Source of the DNA: Straminergon stramineum
Lineage: Eukaryota > Streptophyta > Bryopsida > Hypnales > Calliergonaceae
Reading direction: 5' to 3'
DNA length: 64,000 bases
Assembly: GCA_963920665.1 (NCBI GenBank)
Contig: OY987267.1
Location: forward strand, 2,294,001-2,358,000
Of the stretch, positions 46,001 through 58,329 are shown piece after piece. Both the position numbers and the translations under genes were made by a program. Below the pieces are notes generated by a model, which worked only from the letters and a program-made list of their open reading frames with translations, made no database searches and was not told the origin of the DNA. Each line of letters starts with the position of its first letter. Position 1 is the stretch's first letter.

Positions 46001-48470
46001 AAGGGTCGAAAAGCTAATGAAAACTACCACAGAAATTGTGTAACCGAGTTCGTTTCGGACAGACGCTCGCATCCGGTCGGCAATTATGGCCCCTGCTAAT
46101 AATCTGTTCTGTCCAAGTACACGGGGACCTTGTTAGTGTCTTGAACCTTCCGAGTTTATTCAATGGGAGAAAACGATATACGCGTGGCAAGAGTCATACC
46201 TGCGGTCATAAGCATTGTAAACGGCTAAGGAACCACCTTCAATCAACATGACAGGAACTTTTTTCTCAGATCCGGCAGGCTCAAGGAGCCGCTGCAACTC
46301 GCCTTCCCAATCCATGGATTTCTCTAGCATCTCCTCGACCTGCCATGGAGTCACATCGTCACAACAAATTAGAGAATCGATTATAACATATCCCAGTTCA
46401 TAGACAACTTTCAGGGTCGGTTTCCAAGTCTTGAGGACAACAAAAAGTCGAGGCCAAGACATAGATATTTGAAGAAGCTAGCAAGACATTTAAGAAATAA
46501 GTAGGCTCAGTTAGGCTAAGAAGTCTTGTCTGTTTGGCCGTTTTGAAGACAGATGGTGATTAGAGAAGTCAACAAAATGGTCGAAAATACAAGAACACTC
46601 ACAAAAAGTGGTCATCGTAAGCATCACGTCACGTAAGCATCATGCCATGTAAACAACATGTCAATTTATCATCCATTGTCACGATTCTTTCCCCATGACC
46701 GCCCAGAGAAAGTGAAGCCCTTTCAGGACAACTCTCCACCTTTTGACCAATCACATCCTTAAAAGACTGTTGAAATGTCTGAACCCGGAGTATTCTCTAC
46801 TTCTTGCATGGAGATAAATGGTATAAAATCCTCAGCAGTAACTAGGTTCCAACACTTACCTGCTCCGATACATCAAGATACGCTTCGTCAATACTTGCTC
46901 GCTCACATAGCTTGGAATATCGATGGAAGATATCAAAAACTTTAGCAGATGCCTGGAAAGTATTAATCGGTTTCATTCAGAACAAAACTAGTGCAGTCTC
47001 CCCACGCAGGAAATCAATAACAAGCACAGCACAAGAACTCTCCTCTCTACGAAGATTGCCATACCTGCCGGTAGCGCTCAAGCGAAGCTTTCACATTCCC
47101 GCGAGGGGGCAGTGACTCTGCAGTGCCAAGCGATGCTTTCTCTCCACCAATGGTCTCCACATGCACCAGATGCAAATCTGGACACTGTCATCCCAACCAG
47201 CGACAAATAAACCCCTCAGAAAGTGAATCGATTCTATACGCAATCGAGCAGAAAGTTACAGCTATTCCGTCATAAACATATATACTTCACCAACAAAGGG
47301 CCAAGGATTCATGGAAAAAATGACCAATTTGATTCATCATAGATGAATCAAATTCAATCATATTATGAAAAATATAATTCAGACGGGGTCAAATCCTAAA
47401 TCACCAGAATCAATGAAGAAAACTGCTTGCGCTCGTCAGAACATAAAGAATTGGACAATTAACTATGAGGCGTAATTTGGACCTCTTGGTCCTTCAGGTG
47501 ATCAAGATCTGTACACGGCGCTTAATTTTTTCAAAGAGCAAAGGTATAGAGGATGCTCCGTAATCTCAATCGCGAAAAACTGAGAGACAGTAGATGCGAG
47601 AAGCAGTAAGATTAACAGTATCTAGAGTAACAAACAAAGCTCCAAGATCCAGTGAAACATACATTTGGGGAGCAGAGAATGAAGAGGGGAACTAACCTTG
47701 CGAAGAGCTTCTGATATTCGATCAAAACGCACAACACCAGCTGCTCGAGCTGCATAGTTGACGGCAATCAGCCCTTCCCACTGCTGCACTGCTAGTGGCT
47801 GCTCTGTAGGAATCCCCAATCTGACTTGCTCCACCTACAAACCATATCCATACTATGATCAAAAATACCTTCTGTCACTTTTAATTAAGCATCTTCACCA
47901 ATATGCAAGAGGGTGCTTTCATTGGGAGATCGCTACAGAGCTCACTGTAGAGCTCACTTTGAGTACAAGAGCCAAATCAAAAAGCTTTCCCTCAATGTAT
48001 GAATTTCTTGACTCGCTCACCCAGAAACCATTTCCATACTATCCTTCCACCGATTAGTACAATCAAATGAAATGAACATCCACGCCTCAAAAATTGCACG
48101 AATCCAGAACAAAATTTTCTGACACATGATGAACATGTAATCCAGTAATCCCGTTCCCCAGTAAAACCCTCATGAGGTGTTTAGCAATTCGATCGTGGAG
48201 CACGGGACCTAACCCTGACATGCCCCACCTACAGACCACCATATCCATTCAATTCTTCAAAGATTTAGTGCAAAGATATGAATGAACATGGAAGTCTTCA
48301 AAACTGCGAGAACATAAATTTTCTGCCACATGACGAACTCATTGTAATCCAATCTCCACTGAAACCCTAATGAGGGGTTTAGCAATTCGATCAAAGCAAA
48401 ACCTTACCGCGGCGTAGAAACAGTCCAGGTCGGCATGGAGCACCACCGAGGTATGGCCCTCCTCATCCAT
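43053..48470 (-). CDS. POLH: Pol eta-like Y-family translesion DNA polymerase
   Basis: Copies damaged DNA past lesions at stalled forks in the nucleus. Exons: 48470-48408, 47834-47697, 47184-47065, 46952-46860, 46339-46200, 46103-46028, 45576-45508, 45379-45299, 45073-44938, about 44836-44743, 44551-44086 and 43679-43053; roughly 700 aa. The palm carries HADLDCFYAAVE (Asp14) and ERASIDEAYLDV (Asp129, Glu130). GIASNKLLAKIASAKNKPDR and KSMLASKSF follow. QQWEGLIAVNYAARAAGV and a loop after VHVET resemble fungal rather than Arabidopsis Pol eta. The C-terminal tail has PIP-like motifs (SIQHFF at 496-501, QPGIGTYF at 687-694), two KGILKYLG repeats and a basic nuclear-localisation-like stretch. No zinc finger was seen. 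The intron before 44836 has no canonical acceptor in frame. The start at 48470 places DLDCFY near the N terminus, as is usual; an in-frame Met at 48638 would add 56 aa. Confidence 0.88.
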
Positions 48471-48790
48471 GACGCAGCCCGCCCTCACTCGAATCAACAA
48501 CTCCCTTGTGGCTTCTTCATGAAGCAAGTACAGCACCGAATCTTCACTTGATTGGGACCATGATTGAGCGCGAAAATTATTATGCCGGTGTCTGCTTGCT
48601 CGCCATGACCATGTTTTCTCGCTCACTAACGTAAACAATTTCAGAACTGATGAGTGCGGGCGTGATGATTCAGTTCAAAGGCTTCGAGGAGCGAGAGTGG
48701 CCTTGGATGCCGCGCCGGAATTCAAAACTTTGAAACGGAAGAGCTGGGGGTCTGAGGTCGAGCATCGGTCGATAGCTGGCGATGTATTGC
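48471..48790. promoter_or_regulatory. Upstream region of the polymerase gene
   Basis: The plus strand is C-rich to about 48640, then G-rich to about 48780. On the polymerase sense strand this is again a C-rich to G-rich switch upstream of the start codon. No specific promoter element is claimed. Confidence 0.3.
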
Positions 48791-50500
48791 CAAATGGCAA
48801 AACCAATTATTAGAAATGGTTAATTTGGACTAGAAATGTCCGTTGTTTTCTTACCGCCACAATTTTCATCCAATGGACCATTTTTCATCTACTAGGAGTG
48901 AGATATCATCCGATTCACCACCTTTTATCTACTTTCAACTCTAAACAATAACATCGATTTATTGTTTTTGACTATATTAAGAAATTTACAAGAAAATCCT
49001 GGCTACTAGAATTCTTCATGCTTCCTATGTATTCATCTATCGAGTTCCAAATTGAAACTTTTTAGGTCCTTTATTTCACTAACTTAAAAAGTAATACAAA
49101 TAGAGAGATTGGACGTCTATGCGTTGGGGACTTACTTTTGTTTAATTCAATTGAATTGGTTTAAATTGCATATTTTCTATTATTTTCACAATATGATCAG
49201 TTGAATTGGTAATTTTAAAATCATGGGTCCTTGGTCCGTTAGGTTTTAATGTTTGGAGAAATGGTTTTAGTAGCAAGGGATATATTTTTTGTCATACACC
49301 TTTGTCCTTTGTCCTTTGTCCTCTACTAGTACTTGAATTTCCATGATAATATTCCATGTGTCAATCCAATGCTTTGAATTTTAATACTAGATTGCTCCAC
49401 TGTGCACTAGATGGAATAATCTTTATTTGTTATGAACTCTCTTTGAGTTTTTGGAGTATGCGTGATTGAGCTTGGCTTTGCAGTTTTGAGATTGAGCTGG
49501 ATGAGCACCAATGTGTGTGTGTGTGAATGTACTTGAGGTGCCGATTTAGGAATAACTTTTGTTTGCAATTACTACATGAGTTGATGTCTAGTTATGTAAT
49601 AGCAAGTGACTATCCAAAATTATGATTCAATTTGTGTATAATTCCAAGGGTACATGCTTGTCTTTGCTTCTTGATCCTTTGCTTCACTTCTTTTGCAATG
49701 TTTAGAATGAATGCTTAGGGTGCTCTTAATTAGGGTATTCTTAGGATGCATATGACCCAATTAGAATACTTTTGATGTACTTACACTATATATGAAGTTT
49801 AGGGTTTGCTTAGAATGTTGATTACACTCAAACCTCTTTAATTCAACCCTCTCTTCAACAACATTCTATAATATTTTGTACACTTGAAACAATATTATTG
49901 ATTGGAGCACACTTATATTACATTCAAACTATTTGACCTTTACTATAGTTGTGTTTCAAATAGTCACATTGAGGAAGTTAGAGTGTACACTTAGTATGTA
50001 GACAGAGTGCAAATTTTTAACTTTTAACTAATAGGCATGCTAATTTTTCAGATGGAAGAATTTTCTTTGAGTGAAGACAAATTTCAAAGTCTCATGGAGG
50101 GAATGAATATCAAAGATGGGCTTTGTTGGCTTGAGCATTTTGAGCATTCTAATATAGATCTCAATCGAATCACTAGAATGAGGCCAAGGTTTTCAACAAA
50201 GACATTTCTTGACAAAATTAAGCCCCAAAGACATTTGTTTAGACATAGTGGACGTTAGGTGCATTCGTTTGTAGTGTCTACTAGGGTAGATAGAAATTTA
50301 TTTTAGATTGATGAACAACTATTTGGAGACGGAAAATTAACTTTCCAGACAAATGAGAACAACCTTTGGTAAACAAGCGGACCTCCTTTGGATATGTCAT
50401 CCGCCAAAGGGTAGATGGCTTAAAGAAAGAAATATAAATAGATTAAAGTAGATGATGGACAATGACAAAGGACACCAAATCAATCAAAAGGAGACAAAAA
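48791..50500. other. AT-rich intergenic DNA, nothing recognised
   Basis: No supported gene. A short (TG)n tract lies at 49511-49525. Confidence 0.5.
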
Positions 50501-50516
50501 GGTTGCATATAGCAAA

Positions 50517-53104
50517 CTATATTCTACCAATATTGTGGTTCATTCCATACTTCCCTCGAGGACCTATAATGTACACATGTTCATTCTTAGATTTCAACAT
50601 GCCAAGGAGATTTGGCTTTGAGATTTGATTCATAGATGAGGTAATGGCATTTCTTGAAAATCTACTTTTAACATTTAATAGAAATTCTTGATATCCAAGA
50701 ACAATTGTTGCCAATGATTTGGATGGATTTCCAAGTTGAGTAAAATTGCTTCTATCTGTTTTGACAATCAATTCTCTCCCTTTCAATAATGTATTTTATC
50801 TCATCTTCCTCACCTTCCATAAAAATATCTATAATCCAAATTAGCTCAAATGTTGGTATAACCTCATTTTGTTTAATAGCCAAATAAATACTATTGTGAC
50901 ATGCATGATCTATTAAGTGTACACTGTAAAACACCAAATGGTTGGGATCATGCATTTCATGAAATTGACATCTATAAAGTAGAATTTCAAGGTTTAGTTG
51001 TTCAACATCAAGGTTAGAAATTCTATGAAATCCTCTCTTAAATTCATAGTGGTGCTTAAGGATGTTATTCACAACAATCTATGAACTTTGTTTGACTTTT
51101 GAATCATGTTTTTTGTAACATATATCAACTCCACTACCTACTCCTTTAATACCAAGAGTATATTTGTTTTTGTTTTCTATTACTACATCATAGCAATCAT
51201 ATTTTGCATACTTGACACATTGTTAACAGTGGTACAATCTGGGATTGTCACATTAGGCAATCCAAGGTTTTCTATCATGACCTTGTCATTGGCTTTTTGC
51301 GTACTAGGGATGTTTGTCAATGTTGGTTGGGACAGGTCGTGATGCATTAGGATCAACATTGGCCAATTTTTTTTGAATGGCATGTCCGTTAATTAGAAGG
51401 CTTATCTATTGATTGAAGGGAGAGGTGGAATTTTTTTTAAGACCTTGATGGATGCTAGGGTGGAAGCCTAACATTCTGACGGATATCTTGACATCCAAAT
51501 GTGATATGACATTGAAAATGTTGGGGTAGTCTACTTGCCTTCATGTCCATCCTTTCAATTTGTCTATTTGGTAGAGGTGCCACCCATCTGATGCAATCAA
51601 TATACAATTGACTTTTTGTGAGGCCGTTATAAAAAGTTGACTTAGATTTACCTTGTTCATAGTGTTTGATATGTGATTGTCATCATATGCCTATAGTGTG
51701 GGCATAAGGGGTTGGATGTAGATGCATGAGCGCAGATTTAGGGATAGACAATGAGGAATGGGCATGGATATAGTGAACATGTAATGATGAATGGGCGCAA
51801 ATACAAAGACAAGTGGTAATGAATAGGCAATGAAGCAAAGATGGGCAGAGGATGTACAAAAAAATGCAATGGTTCATAATTAGAAGCACACATGGGATGA
51901 TATTATGATCCCTCAATAAAATTCCATTTTTTTTGCTTGTCATACAAGGGACATTTATGTGACCATGACCACATTTGACACATTTGCATTTGGTCAACAC
52001 ATAGCAGCCAAACAACCTTGCATAAGGCTAAGATTTGTAGACTCAAGACTCTTTCTATAGCTTAAGCACTCATGATCTCATTGATTGTTCTAAAGAGATA
52101 CCCAAATGGAGCTTTAGCAAGAGGACACAATTTGATGGACAAAAATAGATGATTTGATTGTTTGCAATTATTTTTTTGAATTCACTTAGATTTGTCTATT
52201 TTTACTTACTAGGTGAAAGAAAGAAATTTTCTTTGTTGGTTTGTTGGTGTCAAATATATGTTGGTGAAATGTTGGTAAATTTAGTTGTGGATGATTGCAT
52301 ATATTTGAACAACCTTTTGTTGGTTAGTTGGTTGGTTGTAGAATGTTGTTGTTGTGGGCATCTACAATGACGTGAAATAATTTAAAGAACTTTTTTGCAT
52401 GTGCATCCTTGCCCATAACAACATTGTGTACAATAACAATTTGGGGCCTTAGAATCCGAAGTGAAAAATTGCAAGAGTGCAATTAAGATTTTTTTCGGTC
52501 TCAAGACCACCTACTATGAATAGTGCAAAGTCATTTCTAGTTATGAGAAGTTGAAGTTGGCTCTTCAAGAGCATTTTCAAGACAAAGTTGGTGCTTCTAG
52601 AGTTTTGGTGATTTAAGATGACTTTTGAAATTTCTTTTTACTGTGGGATGTCTATTGGATAGATGATATCATTCATGAATGCTTTAATTGTTCAATGGTA
52701 TTTTTGAAACACAAATTTATTGAATTTTGACGTTTTCTTGGTTTCACCTAGACTTTTGAATTTTTTGGTTTGATATCAATAAATCCACCTACGATAAATC
52801 CTTCTTCTATTAGATTCACAATATTTTATCCAACATTACCTTCAACTCCTTCCATAATTTGTGACAACATCAAAGAATGCTCATGATGACCTTTCATCTT
52901 ATTAGTAACAAAACTATCAGCTAAAGGAAGAGTGACAAGAAAATTGTATAGTTTGTTGGCCTTAGAATAATCTTTTGGAAGATCCAACCTCTCCACATGG
53001 TACTCACATAGGGTTATTCCAAATAGCTTCAACACCATGAAACTCTTGAGGATATACTTTACATCGATTCTATTGAAATCAATCCTTGGACTCAATTGAA
53101 ACAA
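50517..53104 (-). other. Possible decayed coding remnants, minus strand
   Basis: Three open stretches on the minus strand (52826-53104, 50752-51072 and 50517-50786) have a more protein-like residue mix than the surrounding frames, and the last two overlap in different frames. None shows a motif I recognise (no reverse transcriptase, integrase or transposase signature). They may be fragments of a frameshifted transposon gene or chance frames in AT-rich DNA. I cannot assign a function. Confidence 0.15.
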
Positions 53105-55228
53105 GCTTCTTTCAAATACATTCCATTTGGAACATTTGATGCTTGTATTCCCTTTGAATCAATGTTGGACTACTTCTTCATTGAGTTTATTATCACTCTC
53201 TTTTAGGCCTTTTGCTATATGTAATATTCAATTATTTGGATTGCTTTTGAATTTGAATTTTCTTGTTTTTTTCATTTAATGTACTCATGCTAACAAAGAT
53301 GTTACTTTCTTGTCTAAATGAAACTTGCAGCAAACAAACTTTATAGAATTTATGTTAATCCTAGAAAGGTGTTGTAAACACTAAGCGTTCGATGGATGAT
53401 AGAGAATCCTTCTATATAGGAAGCAAATGTAGATTTTTATCTTTGGAATTTTATCTAAAAAGGGAGGTCTTGCGTACTAGTTTGGTCTCAAATGAGTGCT
53501 CTTGGTTTTTTTTAAGCAAATGATTCACATTGTATCAAAAAATAATGATTTTCACAATGATCAACATGTCCTTCTAGGGTTAACATGTGCAATAAAATAT
53601 TGGAAGAGCATTGTGGTTTCTTAATTGAAGTTTGAGATGACAAAGTACACTACACTTTGAAGAAATTGCAATTTTAATGATATTTAGTTTGGTGCTATGC
53701 AAAGAATTAAAATCCTAGAATCTGGTAGCGAATGATGTCTAACGGATGGAAATCTGGATGTAGTATCTAGTAGGTAAATCTAAGTTACCTATTAACTGTC
53801 AAATGAACGATACATGGGAATTACCTAGTTGGTGATTAGCAAGTAGCAGATGCCAAGGCTGTAAATTGTGGTTAACATAGATAGATAACAAGAGGCCTAC
53901 ATCAACAAACCAAGAGTCTACAATAGGTGGCACACAATTCAAGGTAGATGGTAGACAATTCAAGACATATGGTGGATGGTGTGTAGTTTAAGGATAACAA
54001 TGGAAAATGACAACTTTAGATATGATGCCCTTTAGAACTCAAAAGTGCTTCTAAACCCTACTTAAATGAGCCAAAGGGCTTTTTGAACTACTTAGAAATG
54101 GCTTAGTAGAAAAAAACCAAAGATTTCTTAAATTTTTCTTATTGCAATAGTTTGAAATCAAACTAGACATGTTACGGATCACATTAGAAAAGAAAAAACA
54201 ACAATATCATTTATGGATTGAAAGATTTTAATGTTTGATCATGAGGTGGTAAAAACTCAGAAGGTGATTAGGTCCTTTGTCCTCACTGCAATTTTGACAT
54301 GCCAAATCTAAATTTATGTTCATGAAAAAAAGAGCTATAGGGCAATTGATGTAGAACCATAACCTATGTACAACATCTCAAAAAATATTGTATAAAGATT
54401 TTAAATGAATTTGCAATAATTTTTTTCCTAAAGTTCATTGTATTTGAGGTTGATTTCCACGATCACTCACCTTTCCCCCATGCAATGAAACATCAAGATT
54501 TGCAACGGACATCCTTGTATAAGATCATGAATAGCAACATCAAAAACATTTGTTTCCAAAGCAGTTTAGGATTAGTACAAGTAAACTTCAAATAATAACA
54601 ATACAAGAATACAACCTTAATATTAAAAACAAGTTTATGAATATAAGATATTGCAACACAAAACTTTCATTTACATATCAAATTGTATATGAATGAGTGA
54701 TCATTTTGCAAATTACATAAGTAATTCTGCTACAATTCCTCAAACTATATGCAAATATTCTATAACTTCTTTGTACCTTACGTAAGGCACAAAGTACACA
54801 ATGGCATTCCAATGCAAAACTATGGATAATAATGTTGTCTTCTATAAATTTTTCTCTACTACTTTCACACCCTCTTGTGATTTTGTCTTCATCTTCTATC
54901 ATGTCTATGTTGTGTTTGATCCCCTACATCATCCTTTTCATCTCCTATATATAGATGACTTTATTAATTCCCTTACCTTCTTTAATTATTTTGAAAGTTT
55001 GTTTCATATCCTTTCAATAGTATCCTTAGTGTATAATTTGGACTTCTAATTCCCCTTTGTTTTACATACATCTAGAGAGTTCCTTTCAAATTTTATTTTC
55101 TTCAATGCAAATTTAGCAAACAATTGCATTGACAAGTGTCACTTTTTATTGCAGGCTCCTTTACTTGTAGAAGTTTTGGTATTGTAGTCCCTCTTTCTGC
55201 TGCATATGTTACTTTTGAAATTTACAAG
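53105..55228. other. AT-rich intergenic DNA with a dispersed-repeat fragment
   Basis: About 53380-53540 is related to 30690-30840 ('gagaatccttctat', 'ggaggtctt', 'tcaaatgagtgct'). Otherwise nothing was recognised. Confidence 0.45.
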
Positions 55229-55445
55229 CACTGTAAGAAACCCGCGTTTTTGGTGACGTGCCTTGATTTTTTGGAACGGATTTTTTGGGATGTCCAATTC
55301 AACAAGCCCATGTTTTTATGTCAAGAAAAACATCAATGTGATGTTTTTCTTGACATAAAAACATAGGCTTGTTGAATTGGGCATTCTAAAAAATCCCTTC
55401 CAAAAAATCAAGGCACATCACCTAAAACGTGGGGTTCTCATAGTG
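55229..55445. mobile_element. CACTA-type foldback MITE
   Basis: The whole 217 bp is a near-perfect hairpin. The left arm from CACTGTAAGAAACCC pairs with the right arm ending GGGGTTCTCATAGTG, about 105 bp each with scattered mismatches, around a tiny loop near 55336. The ends are CACTG and TAGTG, the signature of CACTA (En/Spm) transposons. Flanking AAG at 55226-55228 and 55446-55448 is the 3-bp target duplication expected for that group. No coding sequence. A transcript through it would form long double-stranded RNA. Confidence 0.85.
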
Positions 55446-58329
55446 AAGAGTGCATCTGATGGTGTTACTCATTGTGGACATGCTAGCGGTCTTTAGTATA
55501 ATGGTTGTGGCCTCAAAGCTGAAAACATTGGCATCTCTCCATCACTAGATCATCACTCTTGGTTGTATCCACTTTTAGGGTGTGCTTTTTTGAACATGTC
55601 CACTCCCCCTAAGTGATTTGTGGCTTTTCACCCCCATCCACCTCCTTCGTCATAAACAATTCTTACAAGCAATTGTTGGCTTTTGGAAACTTAACAATAC
55701 AGACTCTTTTCCATACTATATCTCTTTCTCTTGCAAACTCACTAATTTAGGCTATTGTATACAAACAATGATTCTACTTTTCCAAATTTTGTTTATCATC
55801 CATGACTTTAAACATTAATATATTTGAATATTTTACATTTGTCACAATTGCATGTATACTTATTAAGGTAATTAAGGTAACTAAGTGAAAAATTGACCCT
55901 CTTCTAAAACCAAACTCTATTGGTTTTTGTTTGAAATTATACATTTTTAACTTGAGAGCTAGTGGTTAATTTTGGATATGTGTACCATAATGAATACTTT
56001 GGAAATCCATAGTTACTTAAGTGGTGTCTAGAAATGTATATTAAAAATATGTAGAATCTTTTTTCAATTATCAACAAGACGAATAAAACTAAGGCATTTA
56101 ATAATTAGAATTATACTTAGATGCTTCATCTATTGGTTTTAGGTGTCATTACTTGAAGACTTGTAACATTTTTCTTGAACAATAAGTCCTTGTTGTTCTC
56201 ATTTCATTGGAGAGAAATTTCAAGGACATCATTATATAGGATCAAATTTGTTGGAGGATGCAATAGAAGGTAGATGAGTTGATTGGGGGCATTTGCCATT
56301 CCAAGTAGCTATGAATGGGCCTATAATTGTCATTTATTCAATCGAAAATGAGCATTCTTGAATAATTGAGTTTTGAGCCACTACAGGATGAATAGTATCC
56401 ACAATAAAAGTATTGAATAACATTACTAGAGTAAATTAGTGATGACAAAAGGAACTTCTAATTTTTGGATATAAAACCCCTTCAAAAAACCATTAGAAAA
56501 ATTGATTGTTTTACAATAATGAACACTCACCATTTTAGAAAAATATAGTAGTCATTTTAAGTAACATAGCCATCTAGTATGCACTTTATATTGGTTTTAG
56601 GGGTTGTCTAGTGACACCTTCAAGCTATTTGGGCAATGTACTTCAAAACTTCACAACGAATTTGAATTTTATTAGAAAGACATAATTTCCATTGCTATCA
56701 CTTTTGCTTATACTTTCTATACATGAAAATAATTTTTTTTCTCCATTCCATTGAGGCAAGGTCAATACTTCTCCCACAATTATTTCACACTTTCACCCAC
56801 CAAATTGCTAAAGAACCTTTAAATTTAAAATTCATTGTTTACATCCATGTGACAAAAAGTAGAAAGATCTAAAATCACTCTTTTAAAGTGATGTGCCTAG
56901 ATGGAGTCAAAATGACAAGCAAAAATTATTTTAACTTTAGTCAAATGAAAATTGTAAAATTTTCAAAAAAATACTATTTTTGGATTTTATTTTGCAAGTC
57001 ATGTGAATTTCAAAATTCAAAACTTAATAAAACCTTAATGTTTCCTATTGGTTTCTATTTGAAACTCTTTCAAAAAGACCCTAAAACAATTTACTAATTA
57101 GTAAATGAGAAAGGTATGTATTAAGTGAGCTTTTAAGTATAGTCCTAAACATAAGATTAGAACTGATGACCTTTAAGGAGTTTTTCAATAAAAATTTACT
57201 AGAAATATACATGTTTCTAGTAAAATTTTACTAAAAATTTCCTAAAAGATCATTACTTATAATCTTATATTTGGGACTATACTTTAAAACTCACTTAAAA
57301 CACCCCTTTCTCTTGTAGAATGAAGGCTATACTAGTTTACCATTATGTAGTGCCATATGTTAAAGTGGAGACCTTTCACAATGGCAATCTGAGGTCATAT
57401 TGGTAATCCTTCAACATATCACATTGAAGGTTAGTGCACTTGTAATTGACTTTACTAGTAGCTTTAGAAGCATACTTCTAATTAATGAATATAAATTACA
57501 TTGATTGGATCTTATTGGTAAGTGAAAGAGGATTCCAAATTCTTGGCCCTATAGAGCTCGGATGGAATTGGTAAAATGAATCCTAAAAAACACACTCAAA
57601 AGTCCCATAATCTTGTTGCTACACCGAAATCACATCAATTTTTGGTGATAAAAAATTGCCAAAAAATTTACTCTAGATATACTTGGGTCCATACTTCTGC
57701 CTATTTGCCACTACAACAACAATGTTTTTTTCAGGGGCAATTTAATGCTAAAAAAATACAGTTTTTTGAAAGGAATATTGAACAATAGATTTCTTTGTTT
57801 TCAATTGATGAAATCACTCAATTGCTACATCCTATAGAGACAACATTGCTCTATTATGAATGGATTTATACACTTTGGGATGACTATATGTTTTTTTTCA
57901 TCCATATTTTGCATATTTCATCCATACCAATCCACTGTACATCGCTTTTGAGCGCTGCGTAAAAATAATGAAAAGAAAATCACTATTGAACAGACTCCGG
58001 CTTCTTTCCTTCATGACGTCCCAACGTCCGTCGCATCATGTGGGCACTTTTGCAGAGCGATTCCGTCCTTTCCTGCGCATCTTGGACATGGCTATGGCGC
58101 CAGAAACTCATCACCGTAACTTTAACTTTTTGCTTGCTCACCGGCATTTGTTTTTCCCATGCATTTGCATTTGATCCTCTGCACACGAGCTCATTGCTTG
58201 ATGGCATTCTCCAGACAGAGCGGCCGAATGGCGTGACCCTGTCACTTTTCCCTGTTGCAAGACGGATTATTTACTTGTATAGTTGTTGTGGTGCCGGAGC
58301 TTGGAAGCTTGGAATTGAATCTCGTGGCG
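55446..58329. other. Intergenic DNA upstream of the methyltransferase gene
   Basis: An A-box-like TAGTATAATGG at 55494-55504 with a weak B-box-like GGTTGTATCC at 55561-55570 hints at a decayed tRNA/SINE on the plus strand. 55800-57950 is AT-rich with no recognised gene. From about 57950 composition rises. The plus strand is C-rich to about 58260 and G-rich afterwards, as at the other three genes. Confidence 0.4.

Noticed and set aside
55494..55570. Plus-strand tRNA gene
   Set aside because: The A-box is good but the B-box lacks the GTTCRA core and spacing is too long. At most a decayed SINE.
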